DNA of 64,000 nucleotides from Salibacter halophilus (GCF_008806325.1 NZ_WACR01000006.1:124001-188000), one strand, 5' to 3'; counted from the stretch's first letter, positions 54,366 through 63,161 are shown. The notes: generated by a model not told the origin, from the letters alone. Made by a program: numbers and translations.

Positions 54366-55790
54366 TCACTGCTTGTATTCAACAAGGTTTCGTAGCATTC
54401 CCCTGAAGATAAATGCATGAAAGGGTAACATAGTGTACCAGTAAAGTCTGCCGGCTAATCCGCGCGGACGAAATGTTGCTGTTTGTACGAGTTTTTCACC
54501 TTCCATATTGAATTCGAGCCAGGCTTCACCGGGTAGTTTCATTTCAGCGTAGAGTAGCAAGCGTCCTTTGTCTCTATTGGCAACGATCACACGCCAAAAA
54601 TCGATTACATCGCCTTCATCTATTCGGGTTTGGTTGGTGCGGCCTCGCCTGAGTCCAACTCCGCCCACTAGTTTATCCAAAAGGCCACGAAGCTGCCACA
54701 ATGAGTTTCCGTAATACCATCCGCGGTTTCCGCCAATGGCAAATACATTGTTGATCGTTTTTTTCCTGTTTGGAGCGGTTTTTTTCTTGATGTCCTTAAA
54801 GCATCCGTATTGAGGAACTTCAACAAAATCTTGAAGATCATAGGTGGCATTCCCGGCTACAAAGGAATCCTTCCAGCTGCTGGCTACAAGGTTCTGACCA
54901 ATACGGGAAAAAGCTAAGTCGATACTTTCTTTGTAGGTAAGCAAGTCTGTTTGAATGATTTCTCGAATGCGGTTTTCCTCGCAAATGACCTCCACTTTCA
55001 TACTGTCGACAAGATTTACTGCCAAATTGTAAGTGGTAGAGGTTACGAAATAGAGCCATTTGCTTGAAAGTCGCGGAGTCATAACTGGAACAGTAATTAT
55101 TCTTCTGTTTAGTCGTCTCGATTTTGCATAGCCGAGCAACATTTCACGATAGGTGAGAACTTCAGGACCGCCAATATCGTAGCTGTTTCCCTTACACTCA
55201 TCGTGCTCGATGACTCCTGTCAAATACTGAATCACATTTCGTATTGCGATTGGTTGGCAGCGAGTGTTGATCCACTTTGGCGCAACCATTACAGGGAGCT
55301 TTTCTACCAAATCCCGGATGATCTCAAATGAAGCGCTTCCGCTACCTACGATAATGCCTGCTTTTAATGTTGTGAGTGGAGTTTTTGCTTTTTTGAGAAT
55401 CTGTTCCACCATTTTGCGTGACTCAAGGTGTTTAGAGAGCTTATCCTGGTTTGTGAGTCCGCTCAGGTAAATGATTTGTTTACAATTTGCTCTATCAGCT
55501 AATTCAGTGAAATTATGTGCACAGGTTCGTTCTTTTTCTTCAAATCCTCTTGTATTTCCACTCATTGAATGGAGTAGGTAGTAGGCCTTATCAAAATTGA
55601 GTGATTTGTTTTCTGGAAAGGGCTCTAAAAAATCGTGTTCTACAACCTCAATCTTTGATTCGTGCCCTGTTGGTACGATGAATCTACTTTTATCCCGCAC
55701 TACACAAATCACCTCATGATCTTTTTTGAGTAGTTCGGGGAGTAATCTTTTTCCGATGTAACCGGTAGCGCCTGTTAGTAGAATCCTCAT
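54366..55790 (-). CDS. NAD(P)-binding SDR protein with DUF2867 domain
   Basis: 474 residues. An N-terminal atypical/extended SDR (ILLTGATGYIGKRLLPEL) is followed by a C-terminal DUF2867 region (GRTNQTRIDEGDVIDFWRV and FRPRGLAGRLYWYTMLP) as in many Bacteroidota two-domain proteins. A Tyr/Lys catalytic pair is not obvious in the SDR part, so its activity is uncertain; the middle region has a hydrophobic stretch. Function unknown. Convergent with the TlpA gene, 4 bases between stops. Confidence 0.85.
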   Translation of the reverse strand: MRILLTGATGYIGKRLLPELLKKDHEVICVVRDKSRFIVPTGHESKIEVVEHDFLEPFPENKSLNFDKAYYLLHSMSGNTRGFEEKERTCAHNFTELADRANCKQIIYLSGLTNQDKLSKHLESRKMVEQILKKAKTPLTTLKAGIIVGSGSASFEIIRDLVEKLPVMVAPKWINTRCQPIAIRNVIQYLTGVIEHDECKGNSYDIGGPEVLTYREMLLGYAKSRRLNRRIITVPVMTPRLSSKWLYFVTSTTYNLAVNLVDSMKVEVICEENRIREIIQTDLLTYKESIDLAFSRIGQNLVASSWKDSFVAGNATYDLQDFVEVPQYGCFKDIKKKTAPNRKKTINNVFAIGGNRGWYYGNSLWQLRGLLDKLVGGVGLRRGRTNQTRIDEGDVIDFWRVIVANRDKGRLLLYAEMKLPGEAWLEFNMEGEKLVQTATFRPRGLAGRLYWYTMLPFHAFIFRGMLRNLVEYKQ

Positions 55791-55837
55791 ACTAATTGAA
55801 GGAGTTGGAGCATTAAAAGTTTAAAAATAGGGCATAA

Positions 55838-55866
55838 AAAAAGCGGGCCCTTTCACCAGCCCGCTT
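55838..55866 (-). terminator. Terminator of the MORN-repeat gene
   Basis: AAGCGGGC (55841-55848) with GCCCGCTT (55859-55866) form an 8-bp stem with a 10-base loop; on the minus strand it is followed by TTTTTATGCC, so it ends the minus-strand gene. Confidence 0.8.
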
Positions 55867-55887
55867 CAATCTGTCACAGAATATAAA

Positions 55888-56355
55888 TTATTCTGCTGCC
55901 GCCACCTGGCGCTTTTCGATAGCCCAGGTGTGACTTCCTTTAAGTTCGTTGTTGTCGTATTCGATTTCTAACAGCGTGCTGCCGTTATCTTTCCAAACGA
56001 ACCAAATACCATCCTTTTTACCGTTGTTGTAATGTGCCATTTGAGTCACATCACCATTTTCGTTATAGCTAATCCACTTTCCGTGTAGTTCGCCATTTTT
56101 TAGCGTTCCTTTTTCAGTAATGTTACCATTATCATCATGATAAGTAACTACCATTAAATCGCCATCCTGGCTCAATTCAAAATCTTCAATATCGTTGCAA
56201 ACATAAAATTGGTCAGAACCATTTTGAAGGTTGTTTTCGCCAACAAATTTAGCGCTTACAACATCACAATCCTTTTGATTGTTTGGCCCTTGAGCCATTG
56301 CTTGCAATCCTACTACAACTAATAATCCTACTAAAATTCCACCTATCTTTTTCAT
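55888..56355 (-). CDS. Secreted MORN-repeat protein (YwqK-like)
   Basis: 155 residues. Signal peptide about 1-21 (ending AMAQ). Two MORN-like units are visible: GTLKNGELHGKWISY and HYNNGKKDGIWFVW. Databases often label such proteins YwqK-family antitoxin, but the secretion signal and absence of a toxin gene make a toxin-antitoxin role unlikely here; a scaffold or surface role is more plausible. Single gene. Confidence 0.78.
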   Translation of the reverse strand: MKKIGGILVGLLVVVGLQAMAQGPNNQKDCDVVSAKFVGENNLQNGSDQFYVCNDIEDFELSQDGDLMVVTYHDDNGNITEKGTLKNGELHGKWISYNENGDVTQMAHYNNGKKDGIWFVWKDNGSTLLEIEYDNNELKGSHTWAIEKRQVAAAE

Positions 56356-56520
56356 AATCTTCCTTATTTCTCTTCAAATATACGAATAAAATTTACATTG
56401 AGTTAACATTGGGGTAACATTAGAGATGAGAAAACAACAGGCTTGGACCGTAGAGCTCTATTATACAGGCGTTTGCACCGTGTTAAGATTTGGATAATAT
56501 TACATTAACAAAGGAAGTTC

Positions 56521-57285
56521 TTACTTTTTAAAAGGACACTCCTCTAAAGTAAGCTCGGAACCATCAAAAATGGCATAAGTGAAATCTGAGATCCAATCAC
56601 CGAGGTTGATGTATCGGCTGTTTTCACCAACGGTCAGATCCAGGGGCAGATGACGATGGCCAAACACAAAATAATCGTAGTGTTTTTCCTGCAGTTTTTC
56701 TTTTGCATAGATAGCGAGCCATTCGTTTTCCTCACCCAGATAGGTTTTGTCATTGTCTCCAGTTGCAGCTCTGCTACTCTTAGAAAAGTAGTTTGCCAGC
56801 CCTATTCCAAAGTTTGGATGTAACCTCGCAAAAAGCCACTGACATAGTTTATTCCTGAAAACTTTCTTGATGAATTTATAGCCGTGATCTCCCGGTCCCA
56901 GCCCATCACCGTGACCGATGTAGAACTGCTTACCGTTGTATTCTCTTTCAATAGGTTCGTGATGTAGTTCCATCCCTATTTCTTCAGGGAGGTAATCGAA
57001 AACCCACATGTCGTGGTTACCGGTGAAAAAGTGAATTTTTATTCCGCTGTCTGACAGTTCTGCGAGCTTGCCCAATAGCCTTACATGTCCGCGTGGCACA
57101 ACCGTTTTGTACTCAAACCAAAAGTCGAAGAGGTCACCAACGAGATACAGGATCTGACAGTCATTTTTGATTTTATCGAGCCACTGAATGAAGTGAGTTT
57201 CCCGCTTTTTGCTTTCGGCAGGATTTGGTGCCCCAAAATGTTGGTCTGAGGCGAAATATATTTTCTTTCCGGGCTCTAAATTCAT
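56521..57285 (-). CDS. lpxH: UDP-2,3-diacylglucosamine diphosphatase family phosphoesterase
   Basis: 254 residues, calcineurin-like metallophosphoesterase. KIYFASDQHFGAP, YLVGDLFDFWFEY, FFTGNHDMWVFDY and FVFGHRHLPLDL give the metal ligands in the LpxH order. LpxH removes UMP from UDP-2,3-diacylglucosamine in lipid A synthesis at the inner membrane. ATG is at 57285, overlapping the queD stop by 1 base, and the run continues upstream with map and HAD genes. Confidence 0.9.
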   Translation of the reverse strand: MNLEPGKKIYFASDQHFGAPNPAESKKRETHFIQWLDKIKNDCQILYLVGDLFDFWFEYKTVVPRGHVRLLGKLAELSDSGIKIHFFTGNHDMWVFDYLPEEIGMELHHEPIEREYNGKQFYIGHGDGLGPGDHGYKFIKKVFRNKLCQWLFARLHPNFGIGLANYFSKSSRAATGDNDKTYLGEENEWLAIYAKEKLQEKHYDYFVFGHRHLPLDLTVGENSRYINLGDWISDFTYAIFDGSELTLEECPFKK

Positions 57286-57734
57286 CAGTTGTCATTGGCA
57301 AACCACTCGGCAAAACTGGTTTTGGTTTCTCTTAAACGTGCGCTGTGGAGTGAAACGTTTTTTATGCCTTTTAATTGGCTCTGAATGATTTCAACGTATT
57401 CGAGGAGCATCATTTCACAAGTTGGTTGATAATCTGTGAGGATGAGGCGTTCGTTATCATCTTCAGTTATTTTATCCAAAAAGCGAGAGTTGTTGCGGAG
57501 CACAAGTGCGTGATCAAATCGTTTTACGATGTTGTCTTTGACAATGGATTTGAGATCAGAAAAATCGATAACCATTCCGTCTTTTGGATTTCCGGGATCA
57601 TCGATTGGAGTGCCCAGGAAAGTTACTGATAGCTCATATGTGTGACCGTGAATGTTGTGGCATTTTCCATCGTGCCCATCGAGGGCGTGCGCCATTTCCC
57701 AGTCGAACTGTTTGGTAACTCTAAGCCTAGCCAT
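57285..57734 (-). CDS. queD: 6-pyruvoyl-tetrahydropterin synthase/QueD-family protein
   Basis: 149 residues. FDWEMAHALDGHDGKCHNIHGHTYEL contains the zinc His residues (shortened: AHALDGHDGKCHNIHGH) and the catalytic Cys. This can make 6-carboxytetrahydropterin for queuosine or 6-pyruvoyl-tetrahydropterin; the two are not separable by eye, and I use queD as the more usual bacterial role. It overlaps map by 8 bases and lpxH by 1 base. Confidence 0.88.
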   Translation of the reverse strand: MARLRVTKQFDWEMAHALDGHDGKCHNIHGHTYELSVTFLGTPIDDPGNPKDGMVIDFSDLKSIVKDNIVKRFDHALVLRNNSRFLDKITEDDNERLILTDYQPTCEMMLLEYVEIIQSQLKGIKNVSLHSARLRETKTSFAEWFANDN

Positions 57735-58518
57735 GAACTTTTGCTTTTTTCTCTAATGCTTCCTCTACGTAATCGAAAGTAGAAAGGATATCCGGTTTTC
57801 CGTCTACGATGGCTACATCGTGCTCAAAGTGTGCTGATGGTTGTTTATCACGCGTGATGATCGTCCAACCGTCATCGAGTTGCTTGATTGCTTTTGTTCC
57901 CATGTTGATCATCGGCTCAATGGCAACTACGAGTCCTTCTTTGAGTTTTTTGCCACGACCGCGTTTTCCGTAATTCGGAACCTGTGGTTCTTCGTGCATT
58001 TCTTTCCCGATTCCGTGACCAACGAGTTCACGCACGACTCCGTAACCGTGTTTTTCAGCATGGTTCTGAATAGCAAACCCAATGTCACCGAGGCGGCTTC
58101 CTGCTCGGCACTCTTCAATTCCCAGGTAGAGGCACTCTTTGGTGACATCTAACAATTTTTGTGTTTCATCATCTACTTCACCAACAGCAAAAGTAAATGC
58201 GTGATCTCCGTAGTATCCGTTGAGAATTGCGCCACAATCTATTGAAACGATGTCGCCTTCTTTGAGAGGTGTATTGTCAGGAATGCCGTGAACAACCTGC
58301 TCATTTTTTGAAATGCAAAGTGAGTTTGGAAAGTCATAAAGACCTAAAAATCCCGGAACAGCATTTTGCGAACGGATGTAGTCTTCAGCTAAACGATCGA
58401 GCTCTAGCGGAGTAACACCCGGCTCAATTTTTTCAGCTACTTTTCCAAGTGTGCGCGATACAACTTGTGCTGCTTTGCGGAGCAGTTCAATTTCCTCTCT
58501 TGTTTTGTATATAATCAT
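57727..58518 (-). CDS. map: Methionine aminopeptidase type I
   Basis: 263 residues. Removes the initiator methionine. Metal ligands: VSIDCGAILNGYYGDHAFTF (two Asp), ELVGHGIGKEMHEEP (His), VAIEPMINMG (Glu) and the final Glu/His region SAHFEHDVAIVDG. Length and order match type I. It overlaps queD by 8 bases and the HAD gene by 4, forming a tight four-gene unit with lpxH. Confidence 0.97.
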   Translation of the reverse strand: MIIYKTREEIELLRKAAQVVSRTLGKVAEKIEPGVTPLELDRLAEDYIRSQNAVPGFLGLYDFPNSLCISKNEQVVHGIPDNTPLKEGDIVSIDCGAILNGYYGDHAFTFAVGEVDDETQKLLDVTKECLYLGIEECRAGSRLGDIGFAIQNHAEKHGYGVVRELVGHGIGKEMHEEPQVPNYGKRGRGKKLKEGLVVAIEPMINMGTKAIKQLDDGWTIITRDKQPSAHFEHDVAIVDGKPDILSTFDYVEEALEKKAKVHG

Positions 58519-58949
58519 TTCTTCTTTCGCTTCTTAAAGAGAGACATAATCCCTCTTTTTTGATTTTGTTTTTGAAGCATTTCCAATTGCTGTCCATTAC
58601 CTTCAATTTCCTGGAATATCTTTCCCCATCCCGGGAAACCACCAAAGTTGCGGTCATCGATGAAAACATCAGCGTGAATCTTGCGGCTCGACTGGCTCTG
58701 ATCGAAAACTTCCTCTGGAAAACTCTTGTTTACCGTGTGAAATTCGATGCCGTTTTCTCTGCAAAACTCAACTGCTTCATCGAGTCGTTTACCGTGCCTG
58801 TAAGTCCATAAAATGAGCTTGTGATGCTTTTGCTGGAGCATCTTTAGCGTATCAAAAGCAAACATTTTAGGCTTACCGATGCGCGGATAATCATCGTCAA
58901 CGATGGTTCCGTCAAAATCAACAGCTATTGTTAGTTGATTCTCAAACAT
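58515..58949 (-). CDS. HAD-like hydrolase, BT0820-type
   Basis: 144 residues. IAVDFDGTIVDDDYPRIG supplies the HAD nucleophile Asp and the acid Asp at the DxDGT motif; KLILWTYRHGKRLDEAV is motif II (Thr) and DVFIDDRNFGG motif III/IV acidic pair. Small HAD proteins of this type are common in Bacteroidetes and have unknown substrates. Overlaps map by 4 bases, first gene of that operon. C-terminus basic, probably disordered. Confidence 0.85.
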   Translation of the reverse strand: MFENQLTIAVDFDGTIVDDDYPRIGKPKMFAFDTLKMLQQKHHKLILWTYRHGKRLDEAVEFCRENGIEFHTVNKSFPEEVFDQSQSSRKIHADVFIDDRNFGGFPGWGKIFQEIEGNGQQLEMLQKQNQKRGIMSLFKKRKKK

Positions 58950-58991
58950 GGCGGCAAAGGTAATGAAGTAAGGGAAAAGAAAGGTTTTGGT

Positions 58992-59017
58992 AGAGGGCGA
59001 AAGATCTTCCGCCCTCT
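58992..59017. terminator. Hairpin after the elbB gene
   Basis: AGAGGGCG (58992-58999) with CGCCCTCT (59010-59017), 8 bp, with inner AAG/CTT. The T-tract (TTTT) follows on the plus strand; on the minus strand, the elbB side, the tract is weak. It may be an imperfect terminator or an mRNA 3' end barrier. Confidence 0.5.
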
Positions 59018-59022
59018 TTTAT

Positions 59023-59709
59023 CTAAAATAAGCGATACAGTTCTTCAACTGCATCCTGAACATTATCGTGCACCTCAGTGATGGAAGCATCCATCATGTA
59101 ACAGGGGGCAGTAACAATTTTGTTTTCTTTATCGGTCAGAACCTCACGGATGGTTTTCATCTCAACCGCTGCACCGGTTTTTTCCATTCCCTGCGAAATG
59201 CCGGCAATGTCGTAAGGAGATTTTTCTTTGTCGGTTCCTACTGTAAGTTTAGCGTGAACATCGCTTCCTTCAAGTGCTTTTGCGATTGTTGTTGGCCCCA
59301 TGCACAATCCAAGGATCGGTTTTTTGTTTTCCACAAAATGCAGAATTGCTTTTTTTACTTCGGGTAGGATTTCACCATCAGGACCGCTAAACGCCCATTT
59401 TGTGTGGTTTTTGGCTGTTCCAAAACCACCCGGAATAGCCAATGCATCGAGTTGTGAAAGGTCAGCTTTTGCAACATCTTCTATTTCACCTCTCGCAATA
59501 CGAGCAGATTCGATGAGTACGTTGCGTTTCTCATCCATTTCGTCACCATTTGTGTGATTGATGACGTGATGTTGGTCAACATCAGGAGCCAGACAAACAG
59601 TTTCTGCTCCCTTTTGAGCCAATGCCAGTAAAGTAAAACTGGATTCGTGAATTTCGCTTCCGTCAAAAACGCCATTTCCAGATAGTAGTACACCTATTTT
59701 CTTTGCCAT
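59023..59709 (-). CDS. elbB: DJ-1/PfpI-superfamily protein ElbB
   Basis: 228 residues of the glyoxalase III/ElbB family. IGVLLSGNGVFDGSEIHES, LAIPGGFGTAKN and KPILGLCMGPTTIAKAL contain the conserved Glu and nucleophile Cys elbow of the DJ-1 fold. The E. coli protein was named for isoprenoid biosynthesis and later given weak glyoxalase activity; the true role is unclear. Single gene, hairpin follows. Confidence 0.92.
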   Translation of the reverse strand: MAKKIGVLLSGNGVFDGSEIHESSFTLLALAQKGAETVCLAPDVDQHHVINHTNGDEMDEKRNVLIESARIARGEIEDVAKADLSQLDALAIPGGFGTAKNHTKWAFSGPDGEILPEVKKAILHFVENKKPILGLCMGPTTIAKALEGSDVHAKLTVGTDKEKSPYDIAGISQGMEKTGAAVEMKTIREVLTDKENKIVTAPCYMMDASITEVHDNVQDAVEELYRLF

Positions 59710-59713
59710 AATT

Positions 59714-60409
59714 TTATTTTTTTGCGTATCCGTATGCTATGTATTTCCAGCTTTTTGGGGTGATGGAATTTAATAATAATCCATCGATTTTCCCAAATGC
59801 ATTTTTCATGCTTTCGTTGAGCCCAAAAGCACCTGCAAAACCACCTCTTTTGATTTTCACTTGAGAGAATGGCTCAAAGTATTCACCTAGATCACGATGA
59901 TCGAGATAGCGCCAGGTATCGCCCCATTTGCGTAATTTTTCCCGAGCTGTTAAGTGTAATTTTGAACCCATTAGGTTTTCAGCAAAAAGTAAATATCCAC
60001 CGGGTTTTAAGGCTTTGTGAATCTCTTTTAAAATCTTTTTGTGTGATTCTTTGTATTCTTTATTGTCGCGATCAATTCCGCCTAAAATGGACTTGAAAAT
60101 TACGACATCAAACTCATTTTCATAATGAATATTGAGTGCATCAAGGCTCTCGTATTTTACCCGATCTGAGACATTTTCTTTTTCGTGAAAGGCTCTGGCT
60201 TGATCGAGAAAGTCTTTATTGATATCTGTGCAGAGAACATCAAATCCTTTTGAAGCTAAATATAACGATGGACCACCGCGTCTGCCTCCCAGCTCAAGCG
60301 CTTTTCCGGGATTGATGTTTTTAAGTGCTTCATCCCATAGCTCGAATGATTTAGACCAGGATTCAGTATCCCATTCAAAGACTTTCTTTTTTAGCTCCTT
60401 TTCTTTCAT
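59714..60409 (-). CDS. Class I SAM-dependent methyltransferase
   Basis: 231 residues. Motif I ALELGGRRGGPSLYLA is unusual in having two Gly-Arg steps; VLCTDINKDFLDQA follows as motif II with the acidic residue, and DALNIHYENEFDVVIF motif IV. YLLFAENLMGSKLHL is post-motif. No membrane segment. Substrate unknown. Overlaps pepE by 4 bases, so it is coupled to it. Confidence 0.82.
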   Translation of the reverse strand: MKEKELKKKVFEWDTESWSKSFELWDEALKNINPGKALELGGRRGGPSLYLASKGFDVLCTDINKDFLDQARAFHEKENVSDRVKYESLDALNIHYENEFDVVIFKSILGGIDRDNKEYKESHKKILKEIHKALKPGGYLLFAENLMGSKLHLTAREKLRKWGDTWRYLDHRDLGEYFEPFSQVKIKRGGFAGAFGLNESMKNAFGKIDGLLLNSITPKSWKYIAYGYAKK

Positions 60410-61125
60410 TGCACCAAAAAGTTGAGGTTTTCAGTGGATTCAATTTCATAAGGCTGTTTGCCTTTTTCAAAAATCCTTACAGAATGATCTCCAAAGATTT
60501 TGATATCGTTCCCTTTTACGATCAGAGCAGAACCTTCTCGCAAACCAACTACCGGTTGATCGTTGTAAGCGTGGAATTCTTTAATTCTCGTTTCACGTGT
60601 TTCACCCATGTGTTTGCTCCCGGGATCGGGATCGAGGTAGTGCGGATTAATATTGAACGGAACGAGTTGTAGGGCATCAAATGTTGGCGGATACATAATG
60701 GGCATGTCATTCGTTGTGCTGATTGTTGTTCCTGTAATGTTTGATCCGGCACTTGATCCCATATATGGTTTCCCTGACTCAACTGCGTTCTGAATGTGTT
60801 CAATAAAACCGAGTTTGTAGAGCTGTGTGAGGAGAACGAATGTGTTTCCGCCTCCCGTAAAAAGGCCGTCAGCCCAGTTTACAGCTTCTCGTGCAGATTC
60901 AAATGTGTGTGCACCGCGCACTTCAACACCAATTTTATCAAATGCATCTGATGCTATTTTGGTGTATTCATCGTGCGAAATGCCGCCCGGTCTTGCAAAA
61001 GGGATGAATGTTACTTTTTTGCAGTTTTTGAAGTGTTCAGCTACCTGATCCTGGATGTACTCCATGTAGCCGCTTCCGTGAACTTTTGAAGTTGATACGA
61101 TAAGTAGATTTCTGTTCGTCATCAT
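60406..61125 (-). CDS. pepE: Alpha-aspartyl dipeptidase PepE-like (peptidase S51)
   Basis: 239 residues from ATG 61125, which overlaps the DinB-family stop as TAATG; a longer frame to 61146 exists. Family S51 peptidase cleaving Asp-X dipeptides. The nucleophile Ser is in YMGSSAGSNITG, and GLFTGGGNTFVLL precedes it as in PepE. HYLDPDPGSKHMGETRETR carries the His. Coupled to the DinB-family gene upstream and the methyltransferase downstream. Confidence 0.9.
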   Translation of the reverse strand: MMTNRNLLIVSTSKVHGSGYMEYIQDQVAEHFKNCKKVTFIPFARPGGISHDEYTKIASDAFDKIGVEVRGAHTFESAREAVNWADGLFTGGGNTFVLLTQLYKLGFIEHIQNAVESGKPYMGSSAGSNITGTTISTTNDMPIMYPPTFDALQLVPFNINPHYLDPDPGSKHMGETRETRIKEFHAYNDQPVVGLREGSALIVKGNDIKIFGDHSVRIFEKGKQPYEIESTENLNFLVQ

Positions 61126-61613
61126 TACATTTTTTGCCATTCCCAAAGTCCGTACTTTAGGTCGTTTGATAATTTTATTCCTGATAATTTGAGTGTCAAA
61201 AGAATATTACCGCGATGGTGAGCTTCGTGGTGAATAAAATATCCAAGAAGAGGAATTAATCCGCGTTTCCACCCTTTTTTCAGTTGACCTTCATTGTGTG
61301 CAGCATCGCTGAATACTTTACACAAAAAATCGGTTGATTGTTCGTGCAGGTCAACCAGCAATTCTTTTGTTTTTTCATCACTGGCTTTTACAGTGGTCAG
61401 ATCCTGAATGAGCGACTTATCGAGGTTTTCGAGCTTCCAGTAACGCACATTGTACATGTGTGCCAGTTGATGACCAATTTTACCGCCACCGCGCTTTGAG
61501 GTTGTGAGATCGAGCCACTCATCCTCTAGCTCATTGATGAGTTTGAGGTTTGTTTTGTGGTTGATCATCCACGTATCGAGGACCTGTTTTTCGAGAATTT
61601 TGTCGCCTGTCAT
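61125..61613 (-). CDS. DinB-family protein
   Basis: 162 residues, predicted four-helix bundle. HQLAHMYNVRYWKLE supplies one His and YFIHHEAHHRGNILLTL two more, the metal-binding triad of DinB/YfiT-type proteins. Functions range from bacillithiol S-transferase-like to unknown; the specific reaction cannot be read. A copy of the dispersed motif lies within it and another 12 bases before its start. Confidence 0.85.
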   Translation of the reverse strand: MTGDKILEKQVLDTWMINHKTNLKLINELEDEWLDLTTSKRGGGKIGHQLAHMYNVRYWKLENLDKSLIQDLTTVKASDEKTKELLVDLHEQSTDFLCKVFSDAAHNEGQLKKGWKRGLIPLLGYFIHHEAHHRGNILLTLKLSGIKLSNDLKYGLWEWQKM

Positions 61614-61649
61614 GCGGTCTGTTTGGTTCTGACCGAAATTACAACAAGC

Positions 61650-63125
61650 TTACGAAACCTCCCAACTAGTTCCTTCTTTACTGTCTTTGAGCTGAACGTT
61701 CATCTCCGTTAGTCGGTCGCGAATAGCATCGGCAGTGTCGTAATCTTTAGCTTGTTTGGCGCGGGTTCTGAGGTCAATGATGAGCTCCATGAGTCCGTCA
61801 ACCAAATCGCTTGAATCGTTGCTGTCGGTATCAATACGTTTTAGTCCGAGCACGGTGAAAAGCATGTCTCCAACGAAGGTTCTGAACTGATTGAGATCCT
61901 CTTCATTGAGTGTTGCATTTCCCTGATCGAGCGCATTGATATGCTTTACAGCTTCAAACAAATGGGCGATTAAAACGGGAGTGTTAAAATCATCATTGAG
62001 TGCACTTAGGCAGTTCTCTTTGAACTTTTCGAAGTTTAAATCAGACTTTGATTCCTTTCCCGGCTCAGTTTTTTCCAGAATTGAATAGGCTTTCATTAAT
62101 CTGCTAAACCCTTTCTCTGCCGCCTGTAATGCTTCGTTAGAAAAGTCGAGCGTACTGCGGTAATGCGCCTGAAGCATAAAAAAGCGGACAGTCATTGGAT
62201 GATATGGCTGCTCGAGTAATTTGTGATCTCCGTCAAAAAGCTCTTTTAACGTGATGAAATTGCCGAGCGATTTACCCATTTTCTTGCCCTCAATGGTGAG
62301 CATGTTGTTGTGCAACCAGTAATTGCAGGGCTCTTCACCGTAAGATCCGTTGTTTTGTGCGATTTCAGCTTCGTGGTGAGGGAATTGTAGATCCATTCCG
62401 CCACAGTGAATGTCGAAGTGATTTCCCAAATATTTTGTGCTCATTGCTGTACACTCGAGGTGCCAGCCCGGAAAGCCCTTTCCCCATGGAGAATCCCATT
62501 GCATGATATGCTCCGGCTTGGCTTTTTTCCATATTGCGAAATCTACGCTACTGTGCTTCTCGGCCTGACCTTCGAGTTCGCGAGATCCTTCGAGCATGTC
62601 TTCCAGTTTTTTACCGGATAGCTCTCCGTACTTGAAGTCTTTGGCGTATTTCTGTACATCGAAATATACTGAGCCATTTGATTCGTAAGCGTAACCGTTA
62701 TCGAGTATTTTCTTGACTATATTAATCTGCTCGATTATGTGTCCGCTCGCTGATGGCTCAATAGATGGTGGGAGCGAATTGAGTTCGCGCATGCGGTCGT
62801 GATATTCGATCGTGTAGCGTTGAACGATTTCCATGGGCTCCAGTTTTTCAACGCGAGCCTTTTTTGCCACTTTGTCTTCGCCTTCATCAGCATCGCTTTC
62901 GAGGTGTCCAACATCTGTAATGTTGCGAACATAGCGAACTTTGTACCCGAGGTATTGTAAATAGCGAAAAACGATATCAAATGAAACGTTACTGCGAGCA
63001 TGACCAAGGTGCGGATCTCCATAAACCGTGGGACCGCAAACATACATTCCGATGTGTTCAGGGTTTATCGGTTTAAAAGTTTCCTTTTCCCGGCTGCGCG
63101 AGTTGAACATTTGAAGTTGTGACAT
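61650..63125 (-). CDS. cysS: Cysteinyl-tRNA synthetase
   Basis: 491 residues, class [20 protein letters not shown] has the zinc Cys and the HIGH-type motif (PHLGH), [20 protein letters not shown] the next zinc Cys (shortened here), [13 protein letters not shown] the zinc His/Glu, and [10 protein letters not shown] is the KMSKS motif with Gly for Ser. The C-terminal anticodon-binding helical region is complete. Single gene, 36 bases from OxyR. Confidence 0.97.
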   Translation of the reverse strand: MSQLQMFNSRSREKETFKPINPEHIGMYVCGPTVYGDPHLGHARSNVSFDIVFRYLQYLGYKVRYVRNITDVGHLESDADEGEDKVAKKARVEKLEPMEIVQRYTIEYHDRMRELNSLPPSIEPSASGHIIEQINIVKKILDNGYAYESNGSVYFDVQKYAKDFKYGELSGKKLEDMLEGSRELEGQAEKHSSVDFAIWKKAKPEHIMQWDSPWGKGFPGWHLECTAMSTKYLGNHFDIHCGGMDLQFPHHEAEIAQNNGSYGEEPCNYWLHNNMLTIEGKKMGKSLGNFITLKELFDGDHKLLEQPYHPMTVRFFMLQAHYRSTLDFSNEALQAAEKGFSRLMKAYSILEKTEPGKESKSDLNFEKFKENCLSALNDDFNTPVLIAHLFEAVKHINALDQGNATLNEEDLNQFRTFVGDMLFTVLGLKRIDTDSNDSSDLVDGLMELIIDLRTRAKQAKDYDTADAIRDRLTEMNVQLKDSKEGTSWEVS

Positions 63126-63161
63126 AAATCGAAAAATTTTGGCTCAAAGATAAACCGCATT

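Larger units (their letters stand above)
132..61634. repeat. Dispersed 11-mer GGNTCTGACCR, 38 exact copies
   Basis: Forward starts: 5268, 10029, 12143, 13491, 14499, 16156, 21231, 23443, 25807, 27458, 32826, 34969, 39202, 48053, 49787, 51750, 53765, 54890, 61625. Reverse (GGTCAGANCC) starts: 132, 9400, 12038, 15713, 15979, 20856, 22210, 25486, 30941, 34107, 39395, 42305, 46476, 46562, 53305, 56211, 56632, 59134, 61395. The base after GACC is a purine in 38 of 38, and the second is A or T in 32. N is A 15, T 13, C 9, G 1. Thirty-seven lie in genes, one (61625) between genes. Median spacing is near 1.2 kb. Confidence 0.92.

Noticed and set aside
55888-56355. Toxin-antitoxin pair from the YwqK-like label
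   Set aside because: The protein has a secretion signal and no partner gene; the family label is a database convention.
60406-61146. Longer PepE start at 61146
   Set aside because: TAATG coupling at 61125 and family N-terminus favour the shorter form.
132-61634. Reading the iterated 11-mer as a Chi or KOPS-type polar motif
   Set aside because: Copies are 19 to 19 between strands with no run of one orientation; polar motifs should be skewed unless the window spans a replication origin or terminus.
132-61634. Explaining the motif as a common protein tripeptide (GSD, GQS, VLT)
   Set aside because: Copies fall in all reading frames and on both strands relative to genes, so no single peptide accounts for them.
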